Below the pieces are notes generated by a model. That model saw only the letters and a program-made list of their open reading frames with translations, was not told the DNA's origin and did no database searches. Below are positions 9,590-20,969 of a stretch of DNA of 64,000 nt, one piece after another (the stretch's first letter is position 1; each line of letters starts with the position of its first letter). The translations under genes were made by a program, and so were the position numbers. This DNA comes from Cepaea nemoralis (lineage: Eukaryota > Mollusca > Gastropoda > Stylommatophora > Helicidae): assembly GCA_014155875.1 (NCBI GenBank), contig JACEFZ010011117.1, forward strand, positions 1-64,000, read 5' to 3'.

Positions 9590-9885
9590 AGAAAGAATAA
9601 TGGAGATATCTTATAAGAAGTTAACTCACGAAGACAACTGGTTACTCCCAACAGTAGAAGACGGTCCACATTCTGAGGCCATGTCATGAGAAGAGGAAAA
9701 CCGGAGTAAGACGTGACAACGGAAACGTTGGAGAGAAAGAGAAGCAGAGAGAGACCAAGAGAGAGGTTTCTGGACAGATTGGTATCAAGGCACGGAGGAA
9801 CACCAGCATCAGAAATGATTGGCAGCACACAAAGCAGGAGGCTGTGGACAGACATGGTCACGAACCACGGCATGGACTATAAGAA
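9590..9885 (+). pseudogene. RTE-like LINE C-terminal fragment
   Basis: Plus-strand remains of the same protein region as 6822-7330: CATGTCATGAGAAGAGG (HVMRR), then a KRSRERPRERFLDRL-like stretch and a tryptophan/aspartate-rich end (RRLWTDM). Several frame breaks. Confidence 0.7.
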
Positions 9886-10002
9886 AAATTGTTGCATTAA
9901 CTCATTGGTTAGCAATGATTACTTCAACTCACGTTTTCAATGAACACGTAAAATAAATCATCAGTCTCTTGTTATTACTTCAGCCATGTGTATGAAGAGA
10001 GC

Positions 10003-10315
10003 AGCATGGCCGAATGGATAAGAATGCTCGCTCTTAATTTCCAGTGTGCTGATGCCGAGGTAGCGGGTTCAACCTTTACACCGTTCAGTTGGACTAAAAT
10101 GTTGACTTCTCTTGGGGACGAAAATTACAATTACCCCAGAAGTCGGAGTGGGTTCGCCTGATGACCAGGGATTCCGGTAATGTGGACAACTAATCCACAC
10201 GAAAACATCAGTCCCCACACTCCTTAGCAGTGAGAACTAATAGATGTGCCAGTACGTGCATGGATTACGCTTGAGTTGAAAGCGGGAAAATGCACAAGAA
10301 ACAAAAATAACCAGT
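10003..10315 (+). repeat. SINE family F copy
   Basis: The head CATGGCCGAATGGATAAG resembles a Ser/Leu tRNA A-box region, with a B-box-like AGCGGGTTCAACC downstream. The body carries GTTGGACTAAAATGTTGACT and TTGGGGACGAAAATTAC, and the end is AAACAAAAATAA. Copies at 33050 and 41085 have the same order. Confidence 0.85.
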
Positions 10316-10321
10316 TTGTCG

Positions 10322-10440
10322 ACGTCGATTGATTGATTTAGGAATCGACATCACAGCATTCGGAGCATTCCCATAAGTGCTCCGTCCCCATCCTCAGCAG
10401 CCAGCGAAGGGTTCCAACTTGTCGACGTCGACAGTTAGAC
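10322..10440 (-). pseudogene. RNase H LINE 3' end with (GATT)n tail
   Basis: Read on the minus strand, the end of the coding part (TGGGAATGCTCCGAATGC, i.e. W-E-C-S-E-C) is followed by GATGTCGATTCCTAAATC and a tail of AATC units. The same end occurs at 56260-56515. A GTCGACGTCGA block brackets it on both sides (10317-10328 and 10418-10430), possibly a target duplication. Confidence 0.75.
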
Positions 10441-10479
10441 CAACTCTATCGGTCCTGGCTATTACTCTACTGAAGGTCC

Positions 10480-10690
10480 GCGTGGCTGAGAAGTTTAGCG
10501 CACTTAAACGTTCTCTTCCGGGGATGGTTTAGTAGGTTTGCTCCACACGACCGTCAGTTGGACTTAAACGCTGATTTCCGTTCAGAAAGAAATGAAACAA
10601 CACTGAACGTAAACCTTCCACAAACAGCCAATAGGGGTTGGGTGCGATTGAAACGTCCCGCAGAGGATATGCAATCCTCTCTCAGTCAAA
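10480..10690 (+). repeat. Chimeric SINE: F-like front, A-like end
   Basis: The front shares GACCGTCAGTTGGACTTAAA with family F, while the 3' half has GTTCAGAAAGAAATG, ACTGAACGTAAACC and GAGGATATGCAAT of family A. This looks like a composite SINE and not two separate insertions. Confidence 0.55.
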
Positions 10691-10691
10691 T

Positions 10692-10990
10692 GTGACATTA
10701 CCTCATCGATGTGTTACTTCATCTGGTTGTTATTACTTCATGCGGGTGTAATTACTTCATCCGGATGTTATTACTTCATCCGGATGTTATTACTTCATCC
10801 GGATGTTATTACTTCATCCGGGTGTTATTACTTTACCTTTCCAGTCAACCGTGACATTACTTAATCCATGTCTAGTTATTAATTTACCTCCCTGTGTCCC
10901 AGTCAGCCGTGACATTACTTCATCCATGTCTGGCGATTACTTTACCTTCTTGTGTCCCAGTCTGCCGTGACATTACTTCAGTATTACTTC
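10692..10990. repeat. Compound tandem repeat around ATTACTTCATCCGG
   Basis: A 19-20-bp unit (TTATTACTTCATCCGGATG) occurs about six times at 10730-10830. It is embedded in a longer unit of about 60 bp that carries GCCGTGACATTACTTCATCC and occurs three to four times up to 10990. Confidence 0.85.
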
Positions 10991-10994
10991 ATGC

Positions 10995-11235
10995 CTACAC
11001 ATAACACTGTTGTCTAGCACACATCAGTCTGGGTTCGACATCTGTCATATTGTACTCAATGTTCCACATTTTACCCAAGGTTTTACATGTCATATTGTAC
11101 TGTAGGTTTGACAATGGCATATAGGTCTGTTTGTTCCACGTTTAACATATAGTACAGTAGGCTTCACGTCCGCCAAACGTCACTGTGGATTTTATTTAGG
11201 TCAATCCCACTTTGTTTGCTCTCGTATATCACTTC
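10995..11235. repeat. Direct duplication, copy 1
   Basis: About 240 bases that recur at 11552-11793. Shared landmarks: AGCACACATCAGTC, TTCCACATTTTAC, ATATAGTACAGTA, then GCCAAACG and CACTTTGTTTGC. The copies have diverged by scattered substitutions. No coding content. Confidence 0.8.
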
Positions 11236-11551
11236 CTTGTGTAAGGTAACAGATCTCTGGATTAATTTATCGGCTGATGGAGTATGGACATGAGTACATA
11301 ACTAGCAGCAGTGACAGTTGTGAGGGCGGCGTCGACCTTGTAGCCAACCAGTGCACAATAGGGACGATAAGGATCGACTTATACTGAAGAATACGGAGAA
11401 CTTATAGGCGTGTCTCGAGTCTGATGACATTGATTATTCATCATAATCGCAGTTTTGTATGCTTTATATTGGTCACGTTATAATGGAGTTGTTGAATTTC
11501 CTACATCATTCACAAAGTTGTCGAATTCCATATGGTACGCTAAGTTGTATA

Positions 11552-11793
11552 CCTGGCATGTAGCACTGTTGTCCAGCACACATCAGTCCCGGCTCAACTT
11601 GTACTTCAGGTTCCACATTTTACGGCAGCATTTACATCTGTCATAGTGTGCTATATGTTTGACAATGTCATATAGTACTGTTTTTTTTTCCCTTCCACAT
11701 TTTACATATAGTACAGTATGTTTCATATATGCCAAACGACAGTGTAGATATCTGAGTTAATTCCACTTCGTTTGCCCTTGTATATCAACACTG
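11552..11793. repeat. Direct duplication, copy 2
   Basis: Second copy of the block at 10995-11235, in the same orientation and about 560 bases downstream. The sequence between the copies is unassigned. Confidence 0.8.
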
Positions 11794-12200
11794 CTTTCCA
11801 ATTACTTCAGTTTGTAGCTTAAATTAGTTTCGCATTCCTTGGGTGTAAGATATGACAAATGTTCGTATTAAGTTTACTGGAAATAAAACACCCCACCGTC
11901 TCCTTGTTCCAGATTTTAGGAATCGGTGAGAAAATGGAATCGGTGAGGTAATGGAATCGATGAGATAAGGGAATATGCAAGATAAGGGAATCGGTGTAAT
12001 AAAGCAATGGTTACCTTTTAAAAAGCTGCAGGTGAATATTTAACCGACTACTACTTCTTTCTGAAATACAAACAGGTATACGTAGCTCCTGTGAAAAGAT
12101 GAGACAGACTAAATACTGACACAGTGTACATACCTTTCAACGGACTCCATAAAGGTGAACATAAATCACAGTGAAATTCCCCCAAAAAGAGACTATATAT
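11794..12200. other. Unassigned sequence
   Basis: Contains a small repeat GGAATCGGTGAG (three imperfect copies, 11920-12000) and a short (TA)n at 12194-12208. No genes seen. Confidence 0.4.
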
Positions 12201-12214
12201 ATATATATACATAC

Positions 12215-12611
12215 CGAAATATAGTGAAACTTGGACAATGTGCAGTCAAGCTGAAAAACATCTGATGGCTGCAAAAATGTGGTTTCTGAGGAAAATGCCA
12301 AGAATACCATGGACAGGCAGAAAAACCAATGACCAAGTACTACAGGAGACAAATGAAAATCGTAAATTGATTAGAGAAATTAGACGTAGACAGTCAAAAT
12401 TCGTTGGACATGTTATGAGAAGAAATGGATTGGAGAACTTAGTGACAACTGGCAAGATCGAAGGGAACAGACCAAGAGGAAGACCGAGAGGAAAATACCT
12501 GGATGGCTTGGCCACATGGCATGCACAAGACAGGAACACTGAGCTGATCCACGACGCTGGTGATCGAGTGAAATGGTGAGTCATGACCGCCCACGCTTTC
12601 CGGCATGGCAC

Positions 12612-12612
<1 letters not shown>
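12215..12612 (+). pseudogene. RTE-like LINE C-terminal region ending in (TA)n
   Basis: A continuous frame from 12238 to 12579 encodes MWFLRKMPRIPWTGRK, FVGHVMRRNGLENLV, TTGKIEGNRPRGRPRG, YLDGLATWHAQ and LIHDAGDRVKW before a stop. This is the LINE region downstream of RT. The 3' end (TTTCCGGCATGGCAC) passes straight into the (TA)n array. Everything 5' of this region is absent. Confidence 0.88.
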
Positions 12613-12701
<89 letters not shown>

Positions 12702-12738
12702 TATAATAAATAATAATAATAATAATAATAATAATAAG
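12613..12738. repeat. (TA)n and (AAT)n microsatellites
   Basis: About 45 TA units directly follow the LINE 3' end, then ten or so AAT units at 12706-12736. Likely expanded from the LINE tail. Confidence 0.97.
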
Positions 12739-12761
12739 TATTCTAGGACTAGGACACAGCA

Positions 12762-12800
12762 AACGACGTTTCGATTCTACAAATCTTCTTCAGGAACGAG
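12762..12800 (-). other. Penelope-type terminal motif, hammerhead-like core
   Basis: On the minus strand CTGAAGA (12793-12787) is followed by a possible short stem (GATT...AATC) and then GAAAC (12772-12768). CTGANGA...GAAA is the conserved core of hammerhead ribozymes, which are known in Penelope-like elements. A Penelope GIY-YIG remnant follows at 12960. Stems I and III were not convincingly found, and the core is on the strand opposite to the GIY-YIG frame, so this is tentative. Confidence 0.35.
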
Positions 12801-12959
12801 ACAATACAAAAAGATTTAAAGAAAACAAAAACATACAATTATAAAATAATATTGAAACACAACCTTTCGAGAGGATGATGTAATGCAACGTTTACAGGAC
12901 GGCTCATTACAGCAGTCGGCCGAACATTCTGTGATGCAACTCCAGTTATTAGGTACAGA

Positions 12960-13390
12960 ACCACACCTATTCCCCCCCCCCCCTCAAGCAGTAAAAGAAA
13001 CCATCCCTCTGTACGCCACATCAAATTGTATCTACCAATTCACATGCAGGTGCGAGAGTCTACCTACATCGGCAGAACAGAGCGGCAGCTACACAGCAGG
13101 ACTGTTGAACACGTACCAAACTAGGTTGACAAGATATTACACACAGGCGATGGGATCATGGGAAGGCTGACACACCACAAATATAAACTTCCGGAGTCGT
13201 CCATTGTACGTCATATCTAGGAAAACGGTCATGTAATTGATAGAGACAGCGCTTTTCGCGTGTTGTTTCATACACAAAATAGTCGTTTGTTACAGTTTGC
13301 AGAAGCCCTATTGATTCATCTACATAGGCCAATTTTGTGCAAACAGAAAGACATGGTAGTCAATTTAAAATTACCATGGTAAATAATTGA
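12960..13390 (+). pseudogene. Penelope-like element GIY-YIG endonuclease, broken
   Basis: Penelope-like retroelements carry a C-terminal GIY-YIG nuclease that cuts the target. Here the pattern NCIYQFTCRC (from about 13022) leads, after a frame slip near 13060, into TYIGRTERQLHSR and EHVPN. Further on come SSIVRHI, ENGHVIDRDSAFRVL, LLQFAEALLI and KLPW up to about 13380. The order and spacing fit a Penelope GIY-YIG domain with its preceding Cys motif. A stop replaces one residue after VPN, and at least one frameshift is present. No RT domain lies upstream; a (TA)n array and an RTE end take its place. Confidence 0.75.
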
Positions 13391-14440
13391 TATTACTGTG
13401 CGAACATGTGTATATTTCAGCTTGAACGATGTATCTAGTTATTTTACTCTACGTTGTGTGACATCTGCAGTATGTACGTGACGAGATGCAGCGAAATATG
13501 CCAGGCAATAAATCATGCATTCTATGGTTTGTGTCTTCGTTATTCAAACTCTTTAATTGTCAAGAAGGCACAAAGGTTAGATTCAGTTAGGTTTTTTAAA
13601 GTGCTCTTTTTCTGTTCCAAATAAGAAATGTGTGGTCAAAGGTGTGCACACAGTCAGATATGAATATATAGAGGTAAGTCAGCAGAATTATACAGATGCA
13701 TCCACAACAGTATTGATTACTCGCTGGATGGATGCATTCCAGAGAGTTGATTAACTGGCTTTCCATTTTAAGGCTAATGAATTTGTTAGAGAAGCGTAGT
13801 TTCTTACTTCTGTTTTCGCCTTTTATCCCCGAATGGGGCATAGACAACCACTTCACGATAAGCCCTTCTATCTTCAGCTATCCCATGCAGCCCTGTCCGT
13901 ATCCTCTCAATATTCATTTCTGCTTCTACTTCCCTTTCCCATGTATATTTAGGGCTTTCTCTATTTCTGTTCCTGTGTATTGCCCTGCTTAGTTGACTGC
14001 ACGTCTATGAAATGATTCCTCGTGCTGAAAGAGTGAATGATACAAGGAAGTGTGGTTATACGTAGGATAAAGAAATTCAGTGCTGAGAAAATGTTGAAAG
14101 CAAACAATACTCTCGTTAACGATGGGTTGTTCAAATATTGCAACGTTGACAGATCCGCTGCCGCCATGTTGGCTGGACTAGACGTTAGGGTCCTGTTCCT
14201 GTGCACCTTGTTTGCATGGTTACACACGGGTAAGGCAAATCACTGGGGGAATCATTGATGCCATCGAAGGCAGAAGAGAAATACATTCGCAGACGCTGAG
14301 GGGAAATCATAGAAAAACCAAACTAACTAACTGGTTGAGTCTCCAAGTAAAACTATTTCTTAAGAGAAGCAAAATGATTAGCGAGGTACAAATGGAAAAG
14401 CCTGAGGGCGATGAAAGGTATGATATGTGGCTTACCAGCG
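13391..14440. other. Unassigned sequence
   Basis: About 1 kb without a recognisable family. An open frame at 14212-14484 has no similarity that I recognise. Confidence 0.4.
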
Positions 14441-14497
14441 AACATGGGGAATGTTTGGGGCATGTCTGCTTACAAACGCCTTGACTCCTGCCGTGGA

Positions 14498-14578
14498 GAC
14501 CGCGCTTTTATGGGCTTGTCCTGAGTGCAGCGAGGACAATTCTTCATCATAATCATCCATCCATCCATCATTTGCCGT
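14498..14578 (+). pseudogene. RNase H LINE 3' end with (ATCC)n tail
   Basis: TGGGCTTGTCCTGAGTGCAG matches the W-x-C-P-E-C end of the RNase H LINEs (compare 38778-38800). It is followed by TTCATCATAATC and a short CATC/CATCC tail. Confidence 0.55.
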
Positions 14579-15100
14579 GTCGGTAAGCGTGAGCGGTCAT
14601 GATTCGTCATTTCACTCGATCACCAGAGTTGTGAATCAGCTCAGTGTTCTTATCTCGACCATGCAACGTCGTCAAGCCATCCAGGTATTTAATTCTCTGG
14701 CTTCCCTTTTTCTCTTCCCCTCGATCTTGCCAGTTGTTACCAAGTTCTCCAATTAATTTCTTATCATAACATGTCCAAAAATGCTTGACTGTCTACGTAT
14801 AATTTATCTAATCAATTTACGATTATCCTTTGTTTCTTGTAGTACTTGGTCATTGGTTTTTCTGTCTGTCCATGGTATTCTTTGCATTCTCCCCAGAGAC
14901 CACATTTCCACAGCCATCAGATGATTTTCAGCTTGACTGCACATTGTCCAAGTTTCACATTCATACAAAAGTACAGGCTCCATGCAGCACCACAACACTC
15001 TTTTTCTCGTTTCAAATGACATCTTTTTATTGGTCAGTATGTTTTCCATCTTGCAAAAGGCTACCTTCGTCATGGCGATTCATGTTCTAATCTCTTCAAG
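14579..15100 (-). pseudogene. RTE-like LINE C-terminal region
   Basis: On the minus strand: CKMENILTNKKMSFETRKRV, MEPVLLYECETWT, EMWSLGRMQRIPWTDRK, TNDQVLQETKDNRKLI, then broken frames to a 3' end (GACGAATCATGACCGCTCAC, GCTTACCGACACGGC) that matches the 3' end at 12580-12612. Same subfamily as 12215-12612, opposite orientation. Confidence 0.85.
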
Positions 15101-15204
15101 GCATCTCCCATCATAATTATACCTCTCCCTATATACATCGAACACGTGTTCTACTCCCGATATGTGTAAGATGTTTGGTTTAGAGCGTTGGCAGTATATT
15201 TTGA

Positions 15205-15445
15205 AATATTTTAATAATTTGGTCACTTGAAAGGTCATGAAAACTTAGAGAGAATAATAATGGAGGGATATATATATATACCCGGGAAGAGAGGAAGGGG
15301 AAAGCCAAAGAGAAGATGGGTGCAGGATGTGGCAGATGATCTCCAGATGGGTGTATCGGACGCGGCGGGATATCTTTCTTATGACCGAGGATGTTTTCGG
15401 AAGCTTGTTATGAGAGCGAGGTTCTGCAAGGGGCATGCATAGATA
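15205..15445 (+). pseudogene. LINE C-terminal fragment
   Basis: An open frame (15227-15442) carries MKGHENLERIIMEG, KRGRGKPKRRWVQDVADDL and DRGCFRKLVMRA. The same protein end (HESLERTIMEG) is found on the minus strand at 46800-46870, so it belongs to the LINE interrupted by the LTR element. Confidence 0.8.
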
Positions 15446-15454
15446 TATAGAGAC

Positions 15455-15690
15455 AAACAGCTTTTTCTAGTCATATGATGAGAAGAGAGGCGCAGGAGAA
15501 CATAGTGACAACTGGAAAGATCGAGGAGAAGAGAGGCAGAGGCAGACCACGAGAAATGATGCTAGATGGATTGCGACGGTGGCATGTGGCATGGAGGAAT
15601 ATCAACGGCAGAGTTGATCCAGAAAACCAAAGACCGAGATCTGTGGAGAGTCATGAACGCCTACGCCAGTCGATACGGCACTTTATGATA
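15455..15690 (+). pseudogene. RTE-like LINE C-terminal fragment ending in (TA)n
   Basis: HMMRREAQENIV, TTGKIEEKRGRGRPRE and MLDGLRRWHVAWRNI match 6822-7330. The 3' end (ATACGGCACTTTATG) runs directly into the next (TA)n array. Confidence 0.85.
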
Positions 15691-15709
15691 TATATATATA
15701 TATATATAT

Positions 15710-15766
<57 letters not shown>

Positions 15767-15800
15767 GTGTGTGTGTGTGTGTGTGTGTGCGTGTGTGTGT
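15690..15800. repeat. (TA)n(TG)n microsatellite
   Basis: About 35 TA units followed by TG units, starting at a LINE 3' end. Confidence 0.97.
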
Positions 15801-16504
15801 TTGGTCACGTGCACGTTATAAGTCAGTCAGTTTAGGTGCATGTTAAGTTATAAGTAAGTATGTTTAGGCGCATGTTAAATTAAATGCATTGCGTTCACAG
15901 TGACATGCCCAAGAAACTTCACACCAGGTTTCGGACCAAATGACCCGACATGACATGGCTAGTACTTTGATCCCAAGGAGAACATTCTTACCACAGCCAA
16001 GGGATACAGCTGTGATGACGGAGCACCAGACTTCAGTCTAGGTACATTTAGGAGAGGCCCCTGGTCTTGAACAAGCTGTTGCGAACTTGAGTGGCTTAGC
16101 CTGCACATCTTGAACAGATGAAGCAACTTAGCGATCTTCAAAGGCGAGGAGAGCCATAATGGGGAGGGAGTGGGGGAAGCGAGAAGCGAACGCGTGGTTT
16201 AATGAAGTGAGACGTGTAAACATGTTGTCAGGAGTAACTAAATTGCGTTAAAAAAAAATAGATAACGTCTGGTGACTGATAGAGATAAGAAAATATTAAC
16301 TGGAGAGATGGAAGAACGTCAAACAAGTAAAGATGAAAGTTAAACTGTTTCAAGAAATACCATCTTGTGAAGTTACTGCTGTTGAGGTCAAGACCCGGTT
16401 GGAAATGGCTGTGTTCTCAGCTACATATAGAATGGGGACAGGTGCGTGGTGGGAGGAAACGCCAGGGTTTGATTATTAGCACGTTCATCATGGCGCGTCT
16501 TTAA
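15801..16504. other. Unassigned sequence
   Basis: Apart from a short repeat (TTAAGTTATAAGTAAGTATG region, 15820-15880) nothing is recognisable. Confidence 0.4.
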
Positions 16505-16507
16505 CAA

Positions 16508-16752
16508 CTAAAAGTTAGTTGCATATCCTTTAGAGGACGTCGCAACCAACCCCGACATTTTTGGCAGTTTGTGATGTACTAGGTCAGTTTACGTTCAGTA
16601 GTTTGCCATAAATTTCTGAACGACAGCGCTCATACCATTGTTACAAATCAACACAAGGCGATCTGCTTCCAAATCGCCTGCAGAATTTCGAATCCCACTG
16701 TTCGCAGGCTCATTCGCTCAGACGCAGGTCTTTAACCAGTAGATGAGCTGGA
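16508..16752 (-). repeat. SINE family A copy
   Basis: Minus-strand copy. The 3' end (plus-strand AGTTGCATATCC, 16517-16528), central block (TTTACGTTCAGTAGTTTGCC) and diverged head up to 16750 are all present. Confidence 0.8.
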
Positions 16753-16759
16753 AAGTAAT

Positions 16760-17243
16760 TACAAAATAAGCAAGGAACGATAACGAGAGACTCACTCGTG
16801 CTGTACCCATCGCGAGAAAGAGATCAAATGGCCAATGGCCGAAGTCACGTAATCATACTGTTGTCTGGACGAGCAGTGGCTGAGAGGTTGCGGAGAAGAA
16901 AAATAACGTCATTACCTCCTATGGAAGACAAATTAATTCCCAAATTGTGGCTAATTTGGTCACATGATCATTAATTTGAGGCTGGGATGGATCCTAATTA
17001 CAACTTCTCTTCTGAAGTTAGCAGGGGTGGGGTTAATGGGCAAATGACTGAAAAATGAAAAGAAGACGAAGAAACAGGATGAGGAAAACAAGGAGGGGAA
17101 AAACAAGGAATTGTAGTTATGAAGGGTTAAGAACTGGGCACGCAGGCCCATCTAATACTCTGTTCTTATTTGTCTTTTCCCGTGCACACTGTACTTCATA
17201 CATCTCTTATTAGGTTAGCTGGCTCTGTGGCGAAGGTGTTACG

Positions 17244-17245
<2 letters not shown>
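16760..17245. other. Unassigned sequence
   Basis: No recognisable coding or repeat content. Confidence 0.35.

Positions 17246-17246
<1 letters not shown>

Positions 17247-17315
<69 letters not shown>
17247..17315. repeat. (GA)n microsatellite
   Basis: About 33 uninterrupted GA units. Confidence 0.98.
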
Positions 17316-17317
<2 letters not shown>

Positions 17318-17705
17318 TGTGTTATAGGGTAAGAGTTAATGAGAAGTATGCATGTAAGCATACTAGACATGAGTTGATGTCACTTAAGGTGCGAACAGCA
17401 CAAACGAAACGGGTGACCTAGAAGTGTGGCCAAGGAAATGGAGAAACACAGACCTCTTAACTCAGGTGATGACTAGTGTAGAGGTCACCTCATGTTCCGG
17501 AAACAACGTGAGTGACGAAAGAAGCAAGAGCAAAACTTGGAAAGAACAGACAATCGGTCCCTGGCTTCCTAGCGCCACAGACGCTTGTTTGAAATCTACA
17601 AGTGTGAATACACCACAACAGAACACATTATGATGCGTATAAATAGAAAGTATTGATTGATACAAACCGACAACTAACACTATTGACCAGCAAGGCACGT
17701 TCAGC

Positions 17706-17888
<183 letters not shown>

Positions 17889-18525
17889 AAGTATGGTTCC
17901 AATTTCACAGCAATGGAACGCCCCATAATTGCTCCATTCCTGTGCCAGCGAAAAATCCACACAAAATGCTTATCATTGTCCCATGTGAACTCGTAAAGGA
18001 AACAGTAGTTTCGCCAACCCAAATCGTTAGAACAATGAATACAGGCCGTCTTTCACTTGAATGAGCAGTTCCTTGTCGAGAAAAACAGCTGTCCGACAAA
18101 CACAATCAGGCTGCACACGTATTATCGTATAAGGTAACCGCCCTAGATGCTATGAAAACTAGCCGTCCGCCATTTTCAAAATTTGCATTTCACCAATCAT
18201 CGTTGACACAAGCACCAAAAAAAAAAAAAAACATTTCGAATGAAATGCACAGCTCACAGTGTCACACCAAGCACTCAATTCAGTAGCTGAGAAACGAAAC
18301 CGGGTCCTACAAGTCCAAACATGGGGAGAAGACACTAGTAGATTGTGCCTGGAGACAGCCATTCTGCAAGGTCTTATCCATCCGCATGCCAATCCGACAT
18401 GTTGGCCAGTAAGGATTAGCCTGATAATAGGAACTAAAACAGCGTGATTACAACTAACGACACCTTGGCTATCTGAAAGACCTTAACGATAGACAGATAT
18501 ATAAGACAATATATAGTTAATTAAA
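17889..18525. other. Unassigned sequence
   Basis: No recognisable gene or repeat. Confidence 0.35.
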
Positions 18526-18529
18526 GCAG

Positions 18530-19060
18530 CAACCAACATGAGCTGGATGACATCTTCGTACAGTTTGTCATAGAATGAAGCAGGACTTGGCCAACATTAT
18601 GTTTTTAATTTCTATTCTGCATATGTTGGACACTCTTGCAGCAAATGTTTAGCTGTCATTATACCACTTCCATAGTTACATTATCAGTATCCCCTATCTT
18701 TAGTTTATTGAACAATTTGTATGTCATCCCGTCATATCATGACAGGATTCTGAATATGGCTACTTGTTCACTTTGGTTGAGTTGGTTATATGCAACATCT
18801 TTCTGGTGGCCCGGATGCGCCGATTCCCACTTGGTTTTATAACAGCTTCTTATAAACCTCTTTGCCTCGGTGACTCACGTTGTAAACCAACATTGACAAA
18901 TGACATCCAGCTCTGCTAGCACAGGGAGTGGACTTAACCTTCTGTAGACGTAGATTGCCCGAGGGATTCCTGAGCCATAGTCGTTATGGCCCATTCCATC
19001 GTGTCAGGAGATGTCAGATGTGATTTATAGATTTGTCTGCGCAACTCATAATGTTTGAGC
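18530..19060 (-). pseudogene. LINE RNase H/C-terminal remnant (Jockey/Nimbus-like)
   Basis: Minus-strand translation gives short runs such as SVQHMQN and, in another frame, CPTYAE followed by WPSPASFYDKLYEDV. This resembles the cysteine-bearing tail (C-P-x-Y ... W-P-x-x ... K-L-x-G) of the better copy at 57440-57640. Many stops and frameshifts; an old copy. Confidence 0.5.
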
Positions 19061-19173
19061 ACCATTTATTGACTGAACTTGAATATACTTGAATATATAC
19101 TTGAATATACCTGAATATACTTGTGAAATATTTATTGTGATAGATACAGACCTTGAAAACAAGACGTGCTACA

Positions 19174-19275
<102 letters not shown>

Positions 19276-19299
19276 TTCTGTGTGTCCGACCGCCCATCG

Positions 19300-19442
19300 A
19301 TCTATCTACCTACCTACCTACTACCTACATATCTATCTATCTATCTATTGATCTACCTACCTACCTACCTAACCACCCACCTACCTACCTACCTACATGC
19401 CTACCTACATATCTATCTGCCTGCCTGTCTATGTATCTATAT
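19300..19442. repeat. (CTAC)n/(CTAT)n tetranucleotide region
   Basis: Interrupted CTAC, CTAT and CTGC repeats. Confidence 0.9.
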
Positions 19443-19634
19443 AACGAGAGGGGCAGAGAAAAAAAATAAAATTGAGAGTTAAATGACAGAACAAGCGAAA
19501 GACAGTAATAATGTGTGTGAGTGTGTGTGAAAAGGGAGAAAGGGCAAGAGATAAAGAATGAGTATGCGCGCGCGTGTGTTTGTAATGGCCAGTGATAGAG
19601 GCTCACGTGCATGTTTGTAAGGACCAGAACTAGA

Positions 19635-20104
<470 letters not shown>

Positions 20105-20107
20105 TAA

Positions 20108-20312
20108 GTTAGTTGCATATCCTTTATGGACGTAGCAGTCAACCCCAGCATTTTTTGACTGTTCGTGATTCCTGGGTAAGTTTACGTTCAGTAGTTTGCC
20201 ATTACTTTCTGAACGACCGGCACCCATACCGTTTCACAAAAGACCAACGCAGTTGTGTTTCGAACGCGGTATGCCGGATTACGAACTGCGTCCGTAACCT
20301 CTTCACCATGGA
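20108..20312 (-). repeat. SINE family A copy
   Basis: Contains the 3' end (plus-strand GTTGCATATCCTTTATGGAC), the central block and the tRNA-like head (GTAACCTCTTCACCATGGAG). Confidence 0.88.
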
Positions 20313-20342
20313 GAAGGCCCTACCTACCTACACATAATTCAT

Positions 20343-20508
20343 ATCATCATGTGCCATGTCGATAAGTATAAGCGTCGCCCGTCACGGTTCGACATCTCGC
20401 ACGACCACTACAGGCTTGGATCATGGCTGTGTTCTTATTCATCATCATCATCATCATCATGTGCCATGCCGATAAGCGTGGGCGGTCATATTTCGCCATC
20501 CTAGGTAA
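20343..20508 (-). pseudogene. Two tandem RTE-like LINE 3' ends
   Basis: The 3' end CATGTGCCATG then CCGATAAGCGTGGGCGGTCA occurs twice (20350 and 20458), each preceded on the plus strand by CAT repeats, the (ATG)n tail of the family. The first copy keeps about 80 bases of 3' untranslated sequence. Confidence 0.7.
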
Positions 20509-20675
20509 GGTGTGGATTTGTTTGCTGTCGGGGGCAAAAAGAAGACTATAACCTGCACAGTTAGCGGCGACTGCACTAGCCAGGTGGCCTTAATTCTTCA
20601 GGCTCAAGACCTCTTGCTGTCCTATACTGCAGTCTACCATAGACAGCAAATGACAGTTTTTGATAGAACCGAATG
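20508..20675 (+). repeat. SINE family G, 5' truncated
   Basis: GCTGTCGGGGGCAAAAAGAA, TAACCTGCACAGTTAGCGGC and CCTTAATTCTTCAGGCTCAA match the body of family G (39672). The tRNA-like head is missing. Confidence 0.8.
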
Positions 20676-20969
20676 ACGGAGCCCAGAAACAAGCCCACAT
20701 TCGGGGCACGGGGTAGGCGGCTAACCCACTTCACCACGGAGACACCCGGTAGTCTTCTGTATACTTTGATTAACAGTAACAGATTTCAAGTTGACAACCA
20801 GCCTTAGAGAAGACGGTCTGTGCGTGCAGGTGATCAATAACTCAGCTAGCGATTGACGGTTATTATGTGTGACATGTGTCCATGCATAGTACAGAGTTTT
20901 AACCCTTTCGTTAACAAGAAACAATCAATACTGACAGAAAACATTACTGAAAGAAAAAGAAAACAAAAA

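Noticed and set aside
10003..10090. Possible tRNA gene (Ser/Leu-like head)
   Set aside because: It is the head of a SINE F copy; the same body follows at three loci, and the acceptor stem of a tRNA is not formed.
12246..12698. Minus-strand frame of 150 codons with Ile-Tyr repeats
   Set aside because: Antisense of the RTE fragment joined to the (TA)n array.
13732..13992. 86-codon frame
   Set aside because: No recognisable domain, no supporting signals, and low-complexity Phe/Pro composition; not reported as a gene.
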